A stretch of DNA of 64,000 nt, taken from positions 1 through 64,000 of the forward strand of contig RPFO01000615.1 in assembly GCA_009746045.1 (NCBI GenBank), written 5' to 3'. The translations under genes and the position numbers were made by a program. The DNA comes from Mesostigma viride (lineage: Eukaryota > Streptophyta > Mesostigmatophyceae > Mesostigmatales > Mesostigmataceae). The notes under the pieces were generated by a model. That model searched no databases. It was not told the origin of the DNA and saw only the letters and a list, made by a program, of their open reading frames with translations. Shown piece after piece: positions 9,233 to 18,795 of the stretch; the first letter of the stretch is position 1; each line of letters starts with the position of its first letter.

Positions 9233-11551
9233 TTTCTTGTCCTTGTCCTTGTCCTTGTCCTTGTCCTTGTCCTTGTCCTTGTCCTTGTCCTTGTCCTTGT
9301 CCTTGTCCTTGTCCTTGTCCTTGTCCTTGTCCTTGTCCTTGTCCTTGTCCTTGTCCTTGTCCTTGTCCTTGTCCTTGTCCTTGTCCTTGTCCTTGTCCTT
9401 GTCCTTGTCCTTGTCCTTGTCCTTGTCCTTGTCCTTGTCCTTGTCCTTGTCCTTGTCCTTGTCCTTGTCCTTGTCCTTGTCCTTGTCCTTGTCCTTGTCC
9501 TTGTCCTTGTCCTTGTCCTTGTCCTTGTCCTTGTCCTTGTCCTTGTCCTTGTCCTTGTCCTTGTCCTTGTCCTTGTCCTTGTCCTTGTCCTTGTCCTTGT
9601 CCTTGTCCTTGTCCTTGTCCTTGTCCTTGTCCTTGTCCTTGTCCTTGTCCTTGTCCTTGTCCTTGTCCTTGTCCTTGTCCTTGTCCTTGTCCTTGTCCTT
9701 GTCCTTGTCCTTGTCCTTGTCCTTGTCCTTGTCCTTGTCCTTGTCCTTGTCCTTGTCCTTGTCCTTGTCCTTGTCCTTGTCCTTGTCCTTGTCCTTGTCC
9801 TTGTCCTTGTCCTTGTCCTTGTCCTTGTCCTTGTCCTTGTCCTTGTCCTTGTCCTTGTCCTTGTCCTTGTCCTTGTCCTCGTCCTCGTCCTTGTCCTTGT
9901 CCTTGTCCTTGTCCTTGTCCTTGTCCTTGTCCTTGTCCTTGTCCTTGTCCTTGTCCTTGTCCTTGTCCTTGTCCTTGTCCTTGTCCTTGTCCTCGTCCTC
10001 GTCCTCGTCCTTGTCCTTGTCCTTGTCCTTGTCCTCGTCCTCGTCCTCGTCCTCGTCCTTGGCCTTGTCCTTGTCCTTGTCCTTGTCCTTGTCCTTGTCC
10101 TTGTCCTTGTCCTTGTCCTTGTCCTTGTCCTTGTCCTTGTCCTTGTCCTTGTCCTTGTCCTTGTCCTTGTCCTTGTCCTTGTCCTTGTCCTTGTCCTTGT
10201 CCTTGTCCTTGTCCTTGTCCAGCACGTTGTCCTTGTCCTTGTCCTTGTCCTTGTCCTTGTCCTTGTCCTTGTCCTTGTCCTTGTCCTTGTCCTTGTCCTT
10301 GTCCTTGTCCTTGTCCTTGTCCTTGTCCTTGTCCTTGTCCTTGTCCTTGTCCTTGTCCTTGTCCTTGTCCTTGTCCTTGTCCTTGTCCTTGTCCTTGTCC
10401 TTGTCCTTGTCCTTGTCCTTGTCCTTGTCCTTGTCCTTGTCCTTGTCCTTGTCCTTGTCCTTGTCCTTGTCCTTGTCCTTGGCCTTGTCCTTGTCCTTGT
10501 CCTTGTCCTTGTCCTTGTCCTTGTCCTTGTCCTTGTCCTTGTGCCAGCACGTTGTCCTTGTCCTTGTCCTTGTCCTTGTCCTTGTCCTTGTCCTTGTCCT
10601 TGTCCTTGTCCTTGTCCTTGTCCTTGTCCTTGTCCTTGTCCTTGTCCTTGTCCTTATCCTCGTCCTTGTCCTCGTCCTTGTCCTTGTCCTTGTCCTTGTC
10701 CTTGTCCTTGTCCTTGTCCTTGTCCTTGTCCTTGTCCTTGTCCTTGTCCTTGTCCTTGTCCTTGTCCTTGTGCCAGCACGTTGTCCTTGTCCTTGTCCTT
10801 GTCCTTGTCCTTGTCCTTGTCCTCGTCCTCGTCCTCGTCCTTGTCCTTGTCCTTGTCCTTGTCCTTGTCCTTGTCCTTGTCCTTGTCCTTGTCCTTGTCC
10901 TTGTCCTTGTCCTTGTCCTTGTCCTTGTCCTTGTCCTTGTCCTTGTCCTTGTCCTTGTCCTTGTCCTCGTCCTCGTCCTCGTCCTTGTCCTTGTCCTTGT
11001 CCTTGTCCTTGTCCTTGTCCTTGCCCTTGTCCTTGTCCTTGTCCTTGTCCTTGTCCTTGTCCTTGTCCTCGTCCTCGTCCTCGTCCTTGTCCTTGTCCTT
11101 GTCCTTGTCCTCGTCCTCGTCCTCGTCCTCGGCCTCGGCCTTGTCGTTGGCCTTGTCCTTGTCCTTGTCCTTGTCCTTGTCCTTGTCCTTGTCCTTGTGC
11201 CAGCACGTTGTCCTTGTCCTTGTCCTTGTCCTTGTCCTTGTCCTTGTCCTCGTCCTCGTCCTCGTCCTTGTCCTTGTCCTTGTCCTTGTCCTTGTCCTTG
11301 TCCTTGTCCTTGTCCTTGCCCTTGTCCTTGTCCTTGTCCTTGTCCTTGTCCTTGTCCTTGTCCTTGTCCTTGTCCTTGTCCTTGTCCTTGTCCTTGTCCT
11401 TGTCCTCGTCCTCGTCCTCGTCCTTGTCCTTGTCCTTGTCCTTGTCCTTGTCCTTGTCCTTGTCCTTGCCCTTGTCCTTGTCCTTGTCCTTGTCCTTGTC
11501 CTTGTCCTTGTCCTCGTCCTCGTCCTCGTCCTTGTCCTTGTCCTTGTCCTT

Positions 11552-11582
<31 letters not shown>

Positions 11583-12553
11583 GCCTTGTCGTTGGCCTTG
11601 TCCTTGTCCTTGTCCTTGTCCTTGTCCTTGTCCTTGTCCTTGTCCTTGTCCTTGTCCTTGTCCTTGTCCTTGTCCTTGTCCTTGTCCTTGTCCTTGTCCT
11701 TGTCCTTGTCATTGTCATTGTCCTCGTCCTTGTCCTTGTCCTTGTCCTTGTCCTTGTCCTTGTCCTTGTCCTTGTCCTTGTCCTTGTCCTTGTCCTTGTC
11801 CTTGTCCTTGTCCTTGTCCTTGTCCTTGTCCTTGTCCTTGTCCTTGTCCTTGTCCTTGTCCTTGTCCTTGTGCTTGTCCTCGTCCTTGTCCTCGTCCTTG
11901 TCCTTGTCCTTGTCCTTGTCCTTGTCCTTTTCCTTGTCCTTGTCCTTGTCCTTGTCCTTGTCCTTGTCCTTGTCCTTGTCCTTGTCCTTGTCCTTGTCCT
12001 TGTCCTTGTCCTTGTCCTTGTCCTTGTCCTTGTCCTTGTCCTTGTCCTTGTCCTTGTCCTTGTCCTTATCCTCGTCCTTGTCCTCGTCCTTGTCCTTGTC
12101 CTTGTCCTTGTGCTTGTCCTCGTCCTCGTCCTCGTCCTTGTCCTTGTCCTTGTCCTTGTCCTTGTCCTCGTCCTCGTCCTTGTCCTTGTCCTTGTCCTTG
12201 TCCTTGTCCTTGTCCTTGTCCTTGTCCTTGTCCTTGTCCTTGTCCTTGTCCTTGTCCTTGTCCTTGTCCTTGCCCTTGCCCTTGTCCTTGTCCTTGTCCT
12301 TGTCCTTGTCCTTGTCCTTGTCCTTGTCCTTGTCCTTGTCCTTGTCCTTGTCCTTGTCCTTGTCCTTGTCCTTGTCCTTGTCCTTGTCCTTGTCCTTGTC
12401 CTTGTCCTTGTCCTTGTCCTTGTCCTTGCCCTTGTCCTTGTCCTTGTCCTCGTCCTTGTCCTTGTCCTTGTCCTTGTCCTCGTCCTTGTCCTTGTCCTTG
12501 TCCTTGTCCTTGTCCTTGTCCTTGTCCTTGTCCTTGTCCTTGTCCTTTTCTTG
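9233..12553. repeat. 3.3-kb TTGTCC/GGACAA hexanucleotide array
   Basis: More than 500 nearly perfect copies of CCTTGT. Variants are clustered, not random: runs of CCTCGT in threes or fours, scattered CCTTGG and CCTTAT, and a spacer GCCAGCACG that recurs near 10541, 10773 and 11200 (shorter form at 10220). These give a higher-order structure. Because the 6-mer contains no stop in any frame, both strands yield ORFs of 300-1,300 codons (Leu-Val, Leu-Ser, Pro-Cys, Asp-Lys, Gly-Gln, Arg-Thr dipeptides) that carry no gene evidence. The array ends at CTTTTCTTGC, directly beside the palindrome minisatellite. Confidence 0.95.
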
Positions 12554-12554
12554 C

Positions 12555-13125
12555 TTGATTTTCTTGCGCCAACGGCCGTCGGAACCTTAAAATTAGGGTG
12601 TGATTTTCATGCGCCAACGGCCGTTGGAACCTGGAAATTAGGGTGTTATTTTTCTGTCGCCAACGGCCGTTGGAACCTGGAAATGAAGGTGTCATTTTTC
12701 TCGCGCCAACGGCCGTTGGAACTGGAAATTAGGGTGTGATTTTCATGCGCCAACGGCCGTTGGAACCTGGAAATTAGGGTGTTATTTTTCTGTCGCCAAC
12801 GGCCGTTGGAACCTGGAAATGAAGGTGTCATTTTTCTCGCGCCAACGGCCGTTGGAACCTGGAAATTAGGGTGTGATTTTCTGCGCCAACGGCCGTTGGA
12901 ACCTGGAAAATAGGGTGTGATTTTTCTCGCGCCAACGGCCGTTGGAACCTGGAAAATAGGGTGTGATTTTCATGCGCCAACGGCCGTTGGAACCTGGAAA
13001 TTAGGGTGTGATTTTCATGCGCCAACGGCCGTTGGAACCTGGAAATTAGGGTGTGATTTTCATGCGCCAACGGCCGTTGAAACCTGTAAATTAGGGTGTT
13101 ATTTTTCCGGCGACGGCCGTTGGAA
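12555..13125. repeat. 45-bp minisatellite carrying the palindrome, array 1
   Basis: About 13 units with a period of 44-47 bp, each TGCGCCAACGGCCGTTGG followed by AACCTGGAAATTAGGGTGTG and ATTTTTCT or ATTTTCA. Palindromes start near 12569, 12613, 12659, 12707 and so on to 13066; the last, at about 13111, is degenerate (GGCGACGGCCG). Blocks of two or three units repeat as a higher-order unit. It lies inside the predicted intron upstream of 13174. Confidence 0.95.
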
Positions 13126-13173
13126 CATAGTACTGACCTTCCGGCTATCTGTATGTTTTTTGCATGTGATCAG

Positions 13174-14328
13174 GGGCGTCCGTCCAGGCCGAGAACGGAG
13201 GAAGAGCGGGAGAAGTGGGCTTACAAGATTGAACATAACTGTGCGGTGGCGCATCTCACAACATTTTTTGAGGACTGGCGCCAACGAGCACCGGGCACCG
13301 ACTTATGGTCGGTTATTGTGAAGACCTTTGAGAGGAAGGGGCTGCTGACGACACGTGCTGGAAATGCGAAGCCCAGCATTTTGGACTCCTGGGAGCCAGC
13401 GCCGTCCTCTCAAGTGCACGACAAGAATCTAACTGACACCATACAGGCGGCGTTTCATCTGCGGCAGAAGATACGCCTAGTTCCAGACGATGTCGACATC
13501 GTGGGGGGGTCCGCGATTGCGACTCAAGTACGGGCCCCCACGGAGAACTTGTGCCAACTCCCGGAACTCATGCGGCACCGGACGGTGACGGTGCGGAATT
13601 GTAGGGGGCTCGCGCCGTGGTTCGTGGGGGCCGGCACAAGTCTGACAAAAGCAAAATGTGCCGTGCCGATCTTCCGGTTTGCGTGGCAGGTGCTGGCAGA
13701 CCGTGATCCAGGTCTCTACAATTTATGGGTGCAGAGGAGTGAAAAGGTTCCTTACCACATTAAAATACTGACGGGGGACGACAGTGACCGTGCCGTGCAG
13801 AGGTTCGGATACTATCGTTCGCCAACGGCCGAGGAAGCCATGTCCATTCTCCGGACGGACTCCCTGAAGGACATGGCGGCCGCTTGCTCAGACGAGTTGA
13901 TCACCATGGAGTTGGATCCGTCCGAGTGGTCAAATGAATCTGAGCGTGAGGCAGTAGTTGACCTGACGAAATCCGCGCTGGGGAGCTTGAACATCTCGGA
14001 CCATGCCGGCCTTAAGGGTAAATTTCGAGACCAGACGCCTTGCGTGTTTGTGCAGTTTGCCGTGCTGGACGGCAACCACTACACACAGATGTTGAAGTCC
14101 GTGATTTTCGAGGGCTCTGACGAGCAAGTGAGTACTGCGATAGCTGGCGAGATTGCGGGTAAACAAAAGGGCAAGTTCGTGGAGACAACCGACGAGGCGT
14201 TTGATTTGTGGAGGGGGTTGGTGAGGGACGCGGAGAAGTTCAAGTACACCAATCTGGACGTGCTCAAGGGCTGGGAGGTGGAGGGGGAAGCACTGATCCC
14301 GCCCATGAAGGACATGCGGACGCAAAAG
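13174..14328 (+). CDS. Predicted large exon of a long unrecognised protein
   Basis: An open frame of 385 codons begins after TGCATGTGATCAG and ends at AAG with GTAAAT following; without splicing the frame continues to TAG at 14368. Both ends are phase 0. The sequence is protein-like with mixed composition (REKWAYKIEHNCAVAHLTTF, LAPWFVGAGTSLTKAKCAV, FRFAWQVLADRDPGLYNLW). It has one partial palindrome inside the coding region (13819, CCAACGGCCGAGG). No domain is recognised. It could be the body of a virus- or transposon-derived gene, but nothing decisive shows that. Confidence 0.6.
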
Positions 14329-14374
14329 GTAAATATAACGGATCGGGTGTGGGAACGTTTTAGGCACTAGATGT

Positions 14375-14835
14375 TATTTTTCTTGCGCCAACGGCCGTTG
14401 GAACCTGGAAATTAGGGTGTGATTTTTCTTGCGCCAACGGCCGTTGGAACCTGGAAATTAGTGTGTGATTTTTCTTGCGCCAACGGCCGTTGGAACCTGG
14501 AAATTAGGGTGTCATTTTTCCTGCGCCAACGGCCGTTGGAACCTGGAAATTTGGTTGATATTTTTCTTGCGCCAACGGCCGTTGGAACCTGGAAATTCGG
14601 TCGACATTTTTCTTGCGCCAACGGCCGTTGGAGCCTGGAAATTAGGGTGTGATTTTTCTTGCGCCAACGGCCGTTGGAACCTGGAAATTAGGGTGTGATT
14701 TTTCTTGCGCCAACGGCCGTTGGAACCTGGAAATTAGGGTGTGATTTTTCTTGCGCCAACGGCCGTTGGAACCTGGAAATTAGGGTGTGATTTTTCTTGC
14801 GCCAACGGCCGTTGGAAACTGGAAATTAGGGTGTG
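14375..14835. repeat. 46-bp minisatellite carrying the palindrome, array 2
   Basis: Ten units with a very regular 46-bp period (palindromes near 14389, 14435, 14481 and on to 14803), consensus CCAACGGCCGTTGG, AACCTGGAAATTAGGGTGTG, ATTTTTCTTGCG. It is more homogeneous than array 1, so it was amplified more recently. It occupies the predicted intron 14329-14945; the 3' splice site TTTCATGCATGCAG lies about 100 bp downstream. Confidence 0.95.
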
Positions 14836-14945
14836 ATTTTTGTTCGGGAACGGCCGATCTTCCAAAGTGTAAGGACAAAATGTCATGTCGTGTGTTGTAT
14901 GACCGTTTTTTGTCTCAAACACTGATTCACATTTCATGCATGCAG

Positions 14946-17356
14946 GGGAGAGAGGCGCATCGGAGGGTTGCCCTGATCGGAGGGGGGCTGAATGCAGAAG
15001 ACGAGGCCGTTTCCAAAAAGTCGAGGGGGACGGCGCTGCTGGAAGTGCACAACTATTTCAAGACGCACATGGAGGAATCCTGGGATAAGCCGGAGGTGCC
15101 CCTTCAGGACCAGAAAGAAATATGGAATTTGATTCATGGGGTTTCAAGCAGCACTGAGAAGGCAAGGAAGGACGGGGAGGGGGAGGAGGGTGGTGAGGAG
15201 CGGGTTGGAGGGCGATTGAACGAGGGTGGTTTGTCCGAATCGGAGAAAACCCAAGTCTACGACTTCATCTCGGCTGTGAAGGATGAAACGGTCGCTCCGA
15301 ACGACGACAGTAGATGTGGAATGCCGATTGAGGACAAGGTGGCCAAGGAGCTTGCAGAGTTTCTGGACATCGTGGCAGCGGACAAGCTGGACGGGGAGGG
15401 AAGGGTGATGAGGAAGGGGGGGGGATCAAACAGGAAGGGTGGAGGAGTCTAGCCCGCTTTCGATTCTGGCCGTCTATCATGGCAACCGTGAAGGCCAAAC
15501 ACGTTCCTCCTCAGTGCTTGTATGACCTGACATACATGGCCAAGATCTTCTGCGAGGTGATTGTCCAGCTTTTCCTGATCTACAACCGCGATTTGGGGAA
15601 ATACCCCGAACCACGCCACCTCGGCTGGTTGCCGATGCAGCCTTCGGAAGCCGACAGCGCCCTTGAGAGGGTGGCCGATACGGTCGCTGTAGCTGCCAAG
15701 AGACTAAGGGCGGTTATCAGGCCAACGGGGAGGGACGATTCCACCTTCCCACTTGCACTGCTGGAGAGGACGAATTTTTGGACGACCCACAAGGAGGAAA
15801 CGAAATGGTGGGTCCTGATTGCGCCCGAACCCCCAACCGAACAGGCTGTGGTGCCCCAACCCGTACAGCCTGTGGCGGGGGCTGTGGCGGTGACGGGGGC
15901 TGTGCCGGAGGAAGGCCAAGCCGAACATGCGGAGGCAGAGGACGTCCAGTCGGGTCGCCAAAAAAAGGTGGGGGAGAAGCGGGAACCCCCGCGGAAGTTT
16001 GGGTCGGAGGAGCTGGCATCCGAAATCGAGCAGCAGGGCCCGTGGATTTCTAAGAAAGTTTACGGGTCTGACGGGGACACGACCTGTGAGTTCATGATGA
16101 AGACTTTCGCGTGGGAGAAAAGCGATGGGCCGACACGGTTGGCTCAAGTGGTACTTAATGCAATGGAGGGGTTCGAATTTGTTGTGAAGAGGAAGGGGGG
16201 GTGAACCAGCCGGATATCAAGAATGGGATATGGCTGCTGAATTTGGAACACCACGCGAAGCTGTGGAATGATGAGGAATTGTTGAAGGGTCGAACGGGTG
16301 CGTGGGTGGAGAAAAGGGACTGGAAGGCGGCGAAGGATTGTGGAGATTTCAATGGTGTGAAGGACGCCTGGTCGTCGTACCTAGGCGATTTTACGGGATT
16401 CTTCAACCCACCCGTGATCTTCATTGGGTCAAAGGAGCAGGTGGATGGGTTTAAGGTCCTTCTGAAGGTACTTGGGAAGCGGCCTGAGGGGGAGGATATT
16501 TCCAATCCCAACGGCCGTTCGGGCAAGGAAATTGCGGGTGCAGCCCAGAAGCGTCCGCTGGAGACGGCAGGCGCTGGCACCAAAAAGAAACGCCGGAAGC
16601 GCGCCGCCTCGGAGACCCCCTCGGCCGAAGACGTCTCAATGGGGGATGATGAGGATGTCGGGTCACATGGGGGTGATGATGGGGAGGAGGTTGGTGATGA
16701 TGGTGCCGGCGATGATGAGGGGGCGGGAATGAGGGTGGTGATAAGGGGGGCGGGTCGAAGGACGGAGAGGGGGGGGTTCGAAGGGCGGAGAGGGGGGCGG
16801 GTCGAAGGGCGGAGAGGGGGGGGGTCGAAGGACGGAGAGGGGGGCGGGTCGAAGGGCGGAGAGGGGGGGGGTCGAAGGGCGGAGAGGGGGGGGGTCGAAG
16901 GACGGAGAGGGGGGCGGGTCGAAGGGCGGAGAGGGGAGGGGGTCGAAGGACGGAGAGGGGGGCGGAGAGAAGGGCGGAGAGGGGAGGGGGTCGAAGGGCG
17001 GAGAGGGGGGCGGGTCGAAGGGCGGAGAGGGGGGCGGGTCAAAGGGTGGAGAGGGGGGCGGGTCAAAGGGCGGAGAGGGGGGCGGGTCCAAGGGCGGAGA
17101 GGGGGGGGAGAGAAGGGTGGAGAGGGGGGCGGGTCAACCGGCGCATCGGGGGAAGGGGGAAGGGCGGAGAGGGGGGCGGGTCGACCGGCGCATCGGGGGA
17201 AGGGGGGAAGGAGGGGGGGGAGGGGAGGGAGGCTCGAAGGGGAATTCGGGGGCGTCGGGGGGGGGATGTTGGGGCGTGCCGTCGACTACTGCAAAAAGCT
17301 CCTTTCGCCTGGCGGGCACGTTCGATCAAGAGCAACGGCTAGTCATCTGTCAAAGG
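14946..17356 (+). CDS. Predicted exon of the long unrecognised protein, two frameshifts at G runs
   Basis: It starts after GCATGCAG in phase 0 and ends AAGG before GTAAGT in phase 1. Three frames tile it: one to 15452 (REAHRRVALIGGGLNAEDE), one to 16204 (with HVPPQCLYDLTYMAKIFCEV), one onward (NQPDIKNGIWLLNLEHHAKL). The frames change at G9 (15416-15424) and G7 (16195-16201). The second frame is open upstream of its first Met (15479), right back to the G run, which argues for one continuous protein. A basic stretch (KKKRRKRAA, about 16580) is a likely nuclear localisation signal, followed by an acidic Gly/Asp segment and a G-rich coding minisatellite. No family is recognised. Confidence 0.6.
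16745..17255. repeat. G-rich coding minisatellite
   Basis: Imperfect tandem units of roughly 20-27 bp, GGGTCGAAGGGCGGAGAGGG followed by two to four more Gs, make a Gly/Arg/Glu-rich tract (GRRGGRVEGRRGG). Later units carry CAACCGGCGCATCGGGGGAA. Unit lengths vary and shift the frame, so coding through here is uncertain. The G strand is the coding strand, with many potential quadruplex-forming G runs. Confidence 0.85.
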
Positions 17357-17475
17357 GTAAGTTAATCTGAGTGAATATGGTCGGTTAAATTATGATGTTT
17401 GCATATTCCCAAGTTTGATTTGCGATTGTAATGATAACTAATTGCGCCGCTCGTCATTGCTTGTCTCACACACAG
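17357..17475 (+). other. Predicted 119-bp intron
   Basis: Donor AAGG|GTAAGT at 17357, branch-point-like GATAACTAAT near 17433, and a pyrimidine/CA tract ending CACACACAG at 17475. AT content rises sharply relative to the flanking coding DNA. Removing it joins phase 1 to phase 2 and restores a Gly codon, continuing LSKG into DESEEEPPKDD. This is the best-supported intron of the gene. Confidence 0.8.
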
Positions 17476-18292
17476 GTGACGAGTCTGAAGAGGAGCCGCC
17501 AAAGGATGACGCGCATGGCGGCCCACCCAAAGGGTTTGAGGAAGATTCGGAAGAATCGGAAGAATCGGAACCTGAGGAAGCGCCACAAAGACGTGTCACA
17601 GTTACCGCAACCCAGCCCAAGCCACTAGACAAGAAAGTGCCACCACCAAGTTGGCAGCCGTGGATGGAGAATCTGGAAGGTGTGGGGGGGGGAAACGGGT
17701 CGTGCCCCGCTCGCCTGTTGGATGTCCGGTTTCGGTATTGTGCAAGCACGGCGGTGAATTTTGCCAGTATCGGAAGAACCAATCCCAGCGCCTTGATACG
17801 TTGTGGAAGCCCACGTGGGCTGCTGATTCGGTGGCTAAACTCAATGCAGACCCAATGAAGCTGGCACACATGCCTGATTTCCACGTCGACACGTTCCTGG
17901 TGCATGGAGTCGTTCGAAAGGTGGATAAAACGGGCGTGTGGTACGTTAAATTTTGGGCAGAAGGGTGTGACGAAAAGGGAATCTGGATTAATGGGGAGCA
18001 GGGGACGATGCCCAACATAATTTTCAAGGTACAACAAGACGAGATGCGGAACTGTTTCAAGCCACCTGAGGGAACGTATTTGGAGTGGTGGATGGACAAG
18101 GGGTTCCTGGCGACCAGATCTTCCCCAGCGACCAGATCTTCCCCACGACTCCAAGAGAAGGGGGGAGACCAAGCCGCAGGGCAGGGCAAACGAAAACCTC
18201 AAGGGAAGGCTGGCGCAGATGTGCGGGAGGGGGGTGTAAAGAAGCCCAGCGGACGGGCACCTGTAAAGAAACGCCTGTTAGTAGGTAGTTAG
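17476..18292 (+). CDS. Predicted last exon of the long unrecognised protein, frameshifted at G9
   Basis: It begins with an acidic stretch (GDESEEEPPKDDAHGG; EEDSEESEESEPEEAP). The frame then changes at G9 (17684-17692) to one that is open to TAG at 18292. The second part contains VHGVVRKVDKTGVWYVKFWA, a beta-rich segment that could be a small SH3- or Tudor-like barrel, then WWMDKGFLATRSSP and a basic, disordered end (VKKPSGRAPVKKRLLVGS). A small direct repeat (GCGACCAGATCTTCCCC, twice, near 18110-18145) lies in the coding region. No function can be assigned. With the upstream exons the protein would be about 1,500 aa. Confidence 0.6.
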
Positions 18293-18795
18293 ATAGCTTG
18301 ATCTGAACTCGTGTACATTTGTAAACATCGATCTGTACATCTGTCTCCAGAGCATTCACTTGAATATTCAAAGTTCAAGTGGGAATTACTGGTTGGGTTG
18401 TGCACAGGCTTGTGCACAATTTTGGCAATAATTATAATTCGTTCTATAAATAGAACTAGCGGGGTCGTGGAGAGGGTTGTGCAATTGTAAATAATCTACA
18501 ACTTGTCTCACTTGCTTACCCTCCGAGTGCATGACACTATGACAAAAACAGCCAATTTTACCCCGACTTGAATAAATTTTAATAAATGTTAATAAATTTT
18601 AATAAATTTTAATAAATTTAAGCAATCTAGTAATGAAAAGTGCACGCGGAAAGCGCACTAGTGACCAAATTGCATGAAATGGTAATGATTTCATGTGGAA
18701 ACGCATTCACAATGAGCATCAATTGTCATGTATTTGTTGAAATGGCGTCTCCTCAAGTAATAAAATTTGGCATGGGTATTGTAGATTGATTGTGG
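18293..18795. other. AT-rich 3' flank with AATAAATTTT repeats
   Basis: After the stop at 18292 the DNA becomes AT-rich. At 18569-18622 there are five near-perfect copies of TTTTAATAAA, which supply many possible polyadenylation signals. No gene seen. Confidence 0.6.

Noticed and set aside
8774-12739. Giant ORFs of 300-1,321 codons on both strands (Leu-Val, Leu-Ser, Asp-Lys, Gly-Gln dipeptides)
   Set aside because: They exist only because the TTGTCC hexamer has no stop in any frame; no start, splice or codon evidence supports translation.
12555-14835. CRISPR array (palindromic repeats at a regular 45-46 bp spacing)
   Set aside because: The interval between palindromes is the same sequence each time, so there are no unique spacers; the context is eukaryotic introns with no cas genes.
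14412-14937. ORFs reading APTAVGTWKLGCDF
   Set aside because: Translation of the 46-bp minisatellite; no independent coding signal.
16663-17091. Pro-rich minus-strand extensin-like ORFs
   Set aside because: Complement of the G-rich coding minisatellite; the plus strand has the splice-compatible frame.
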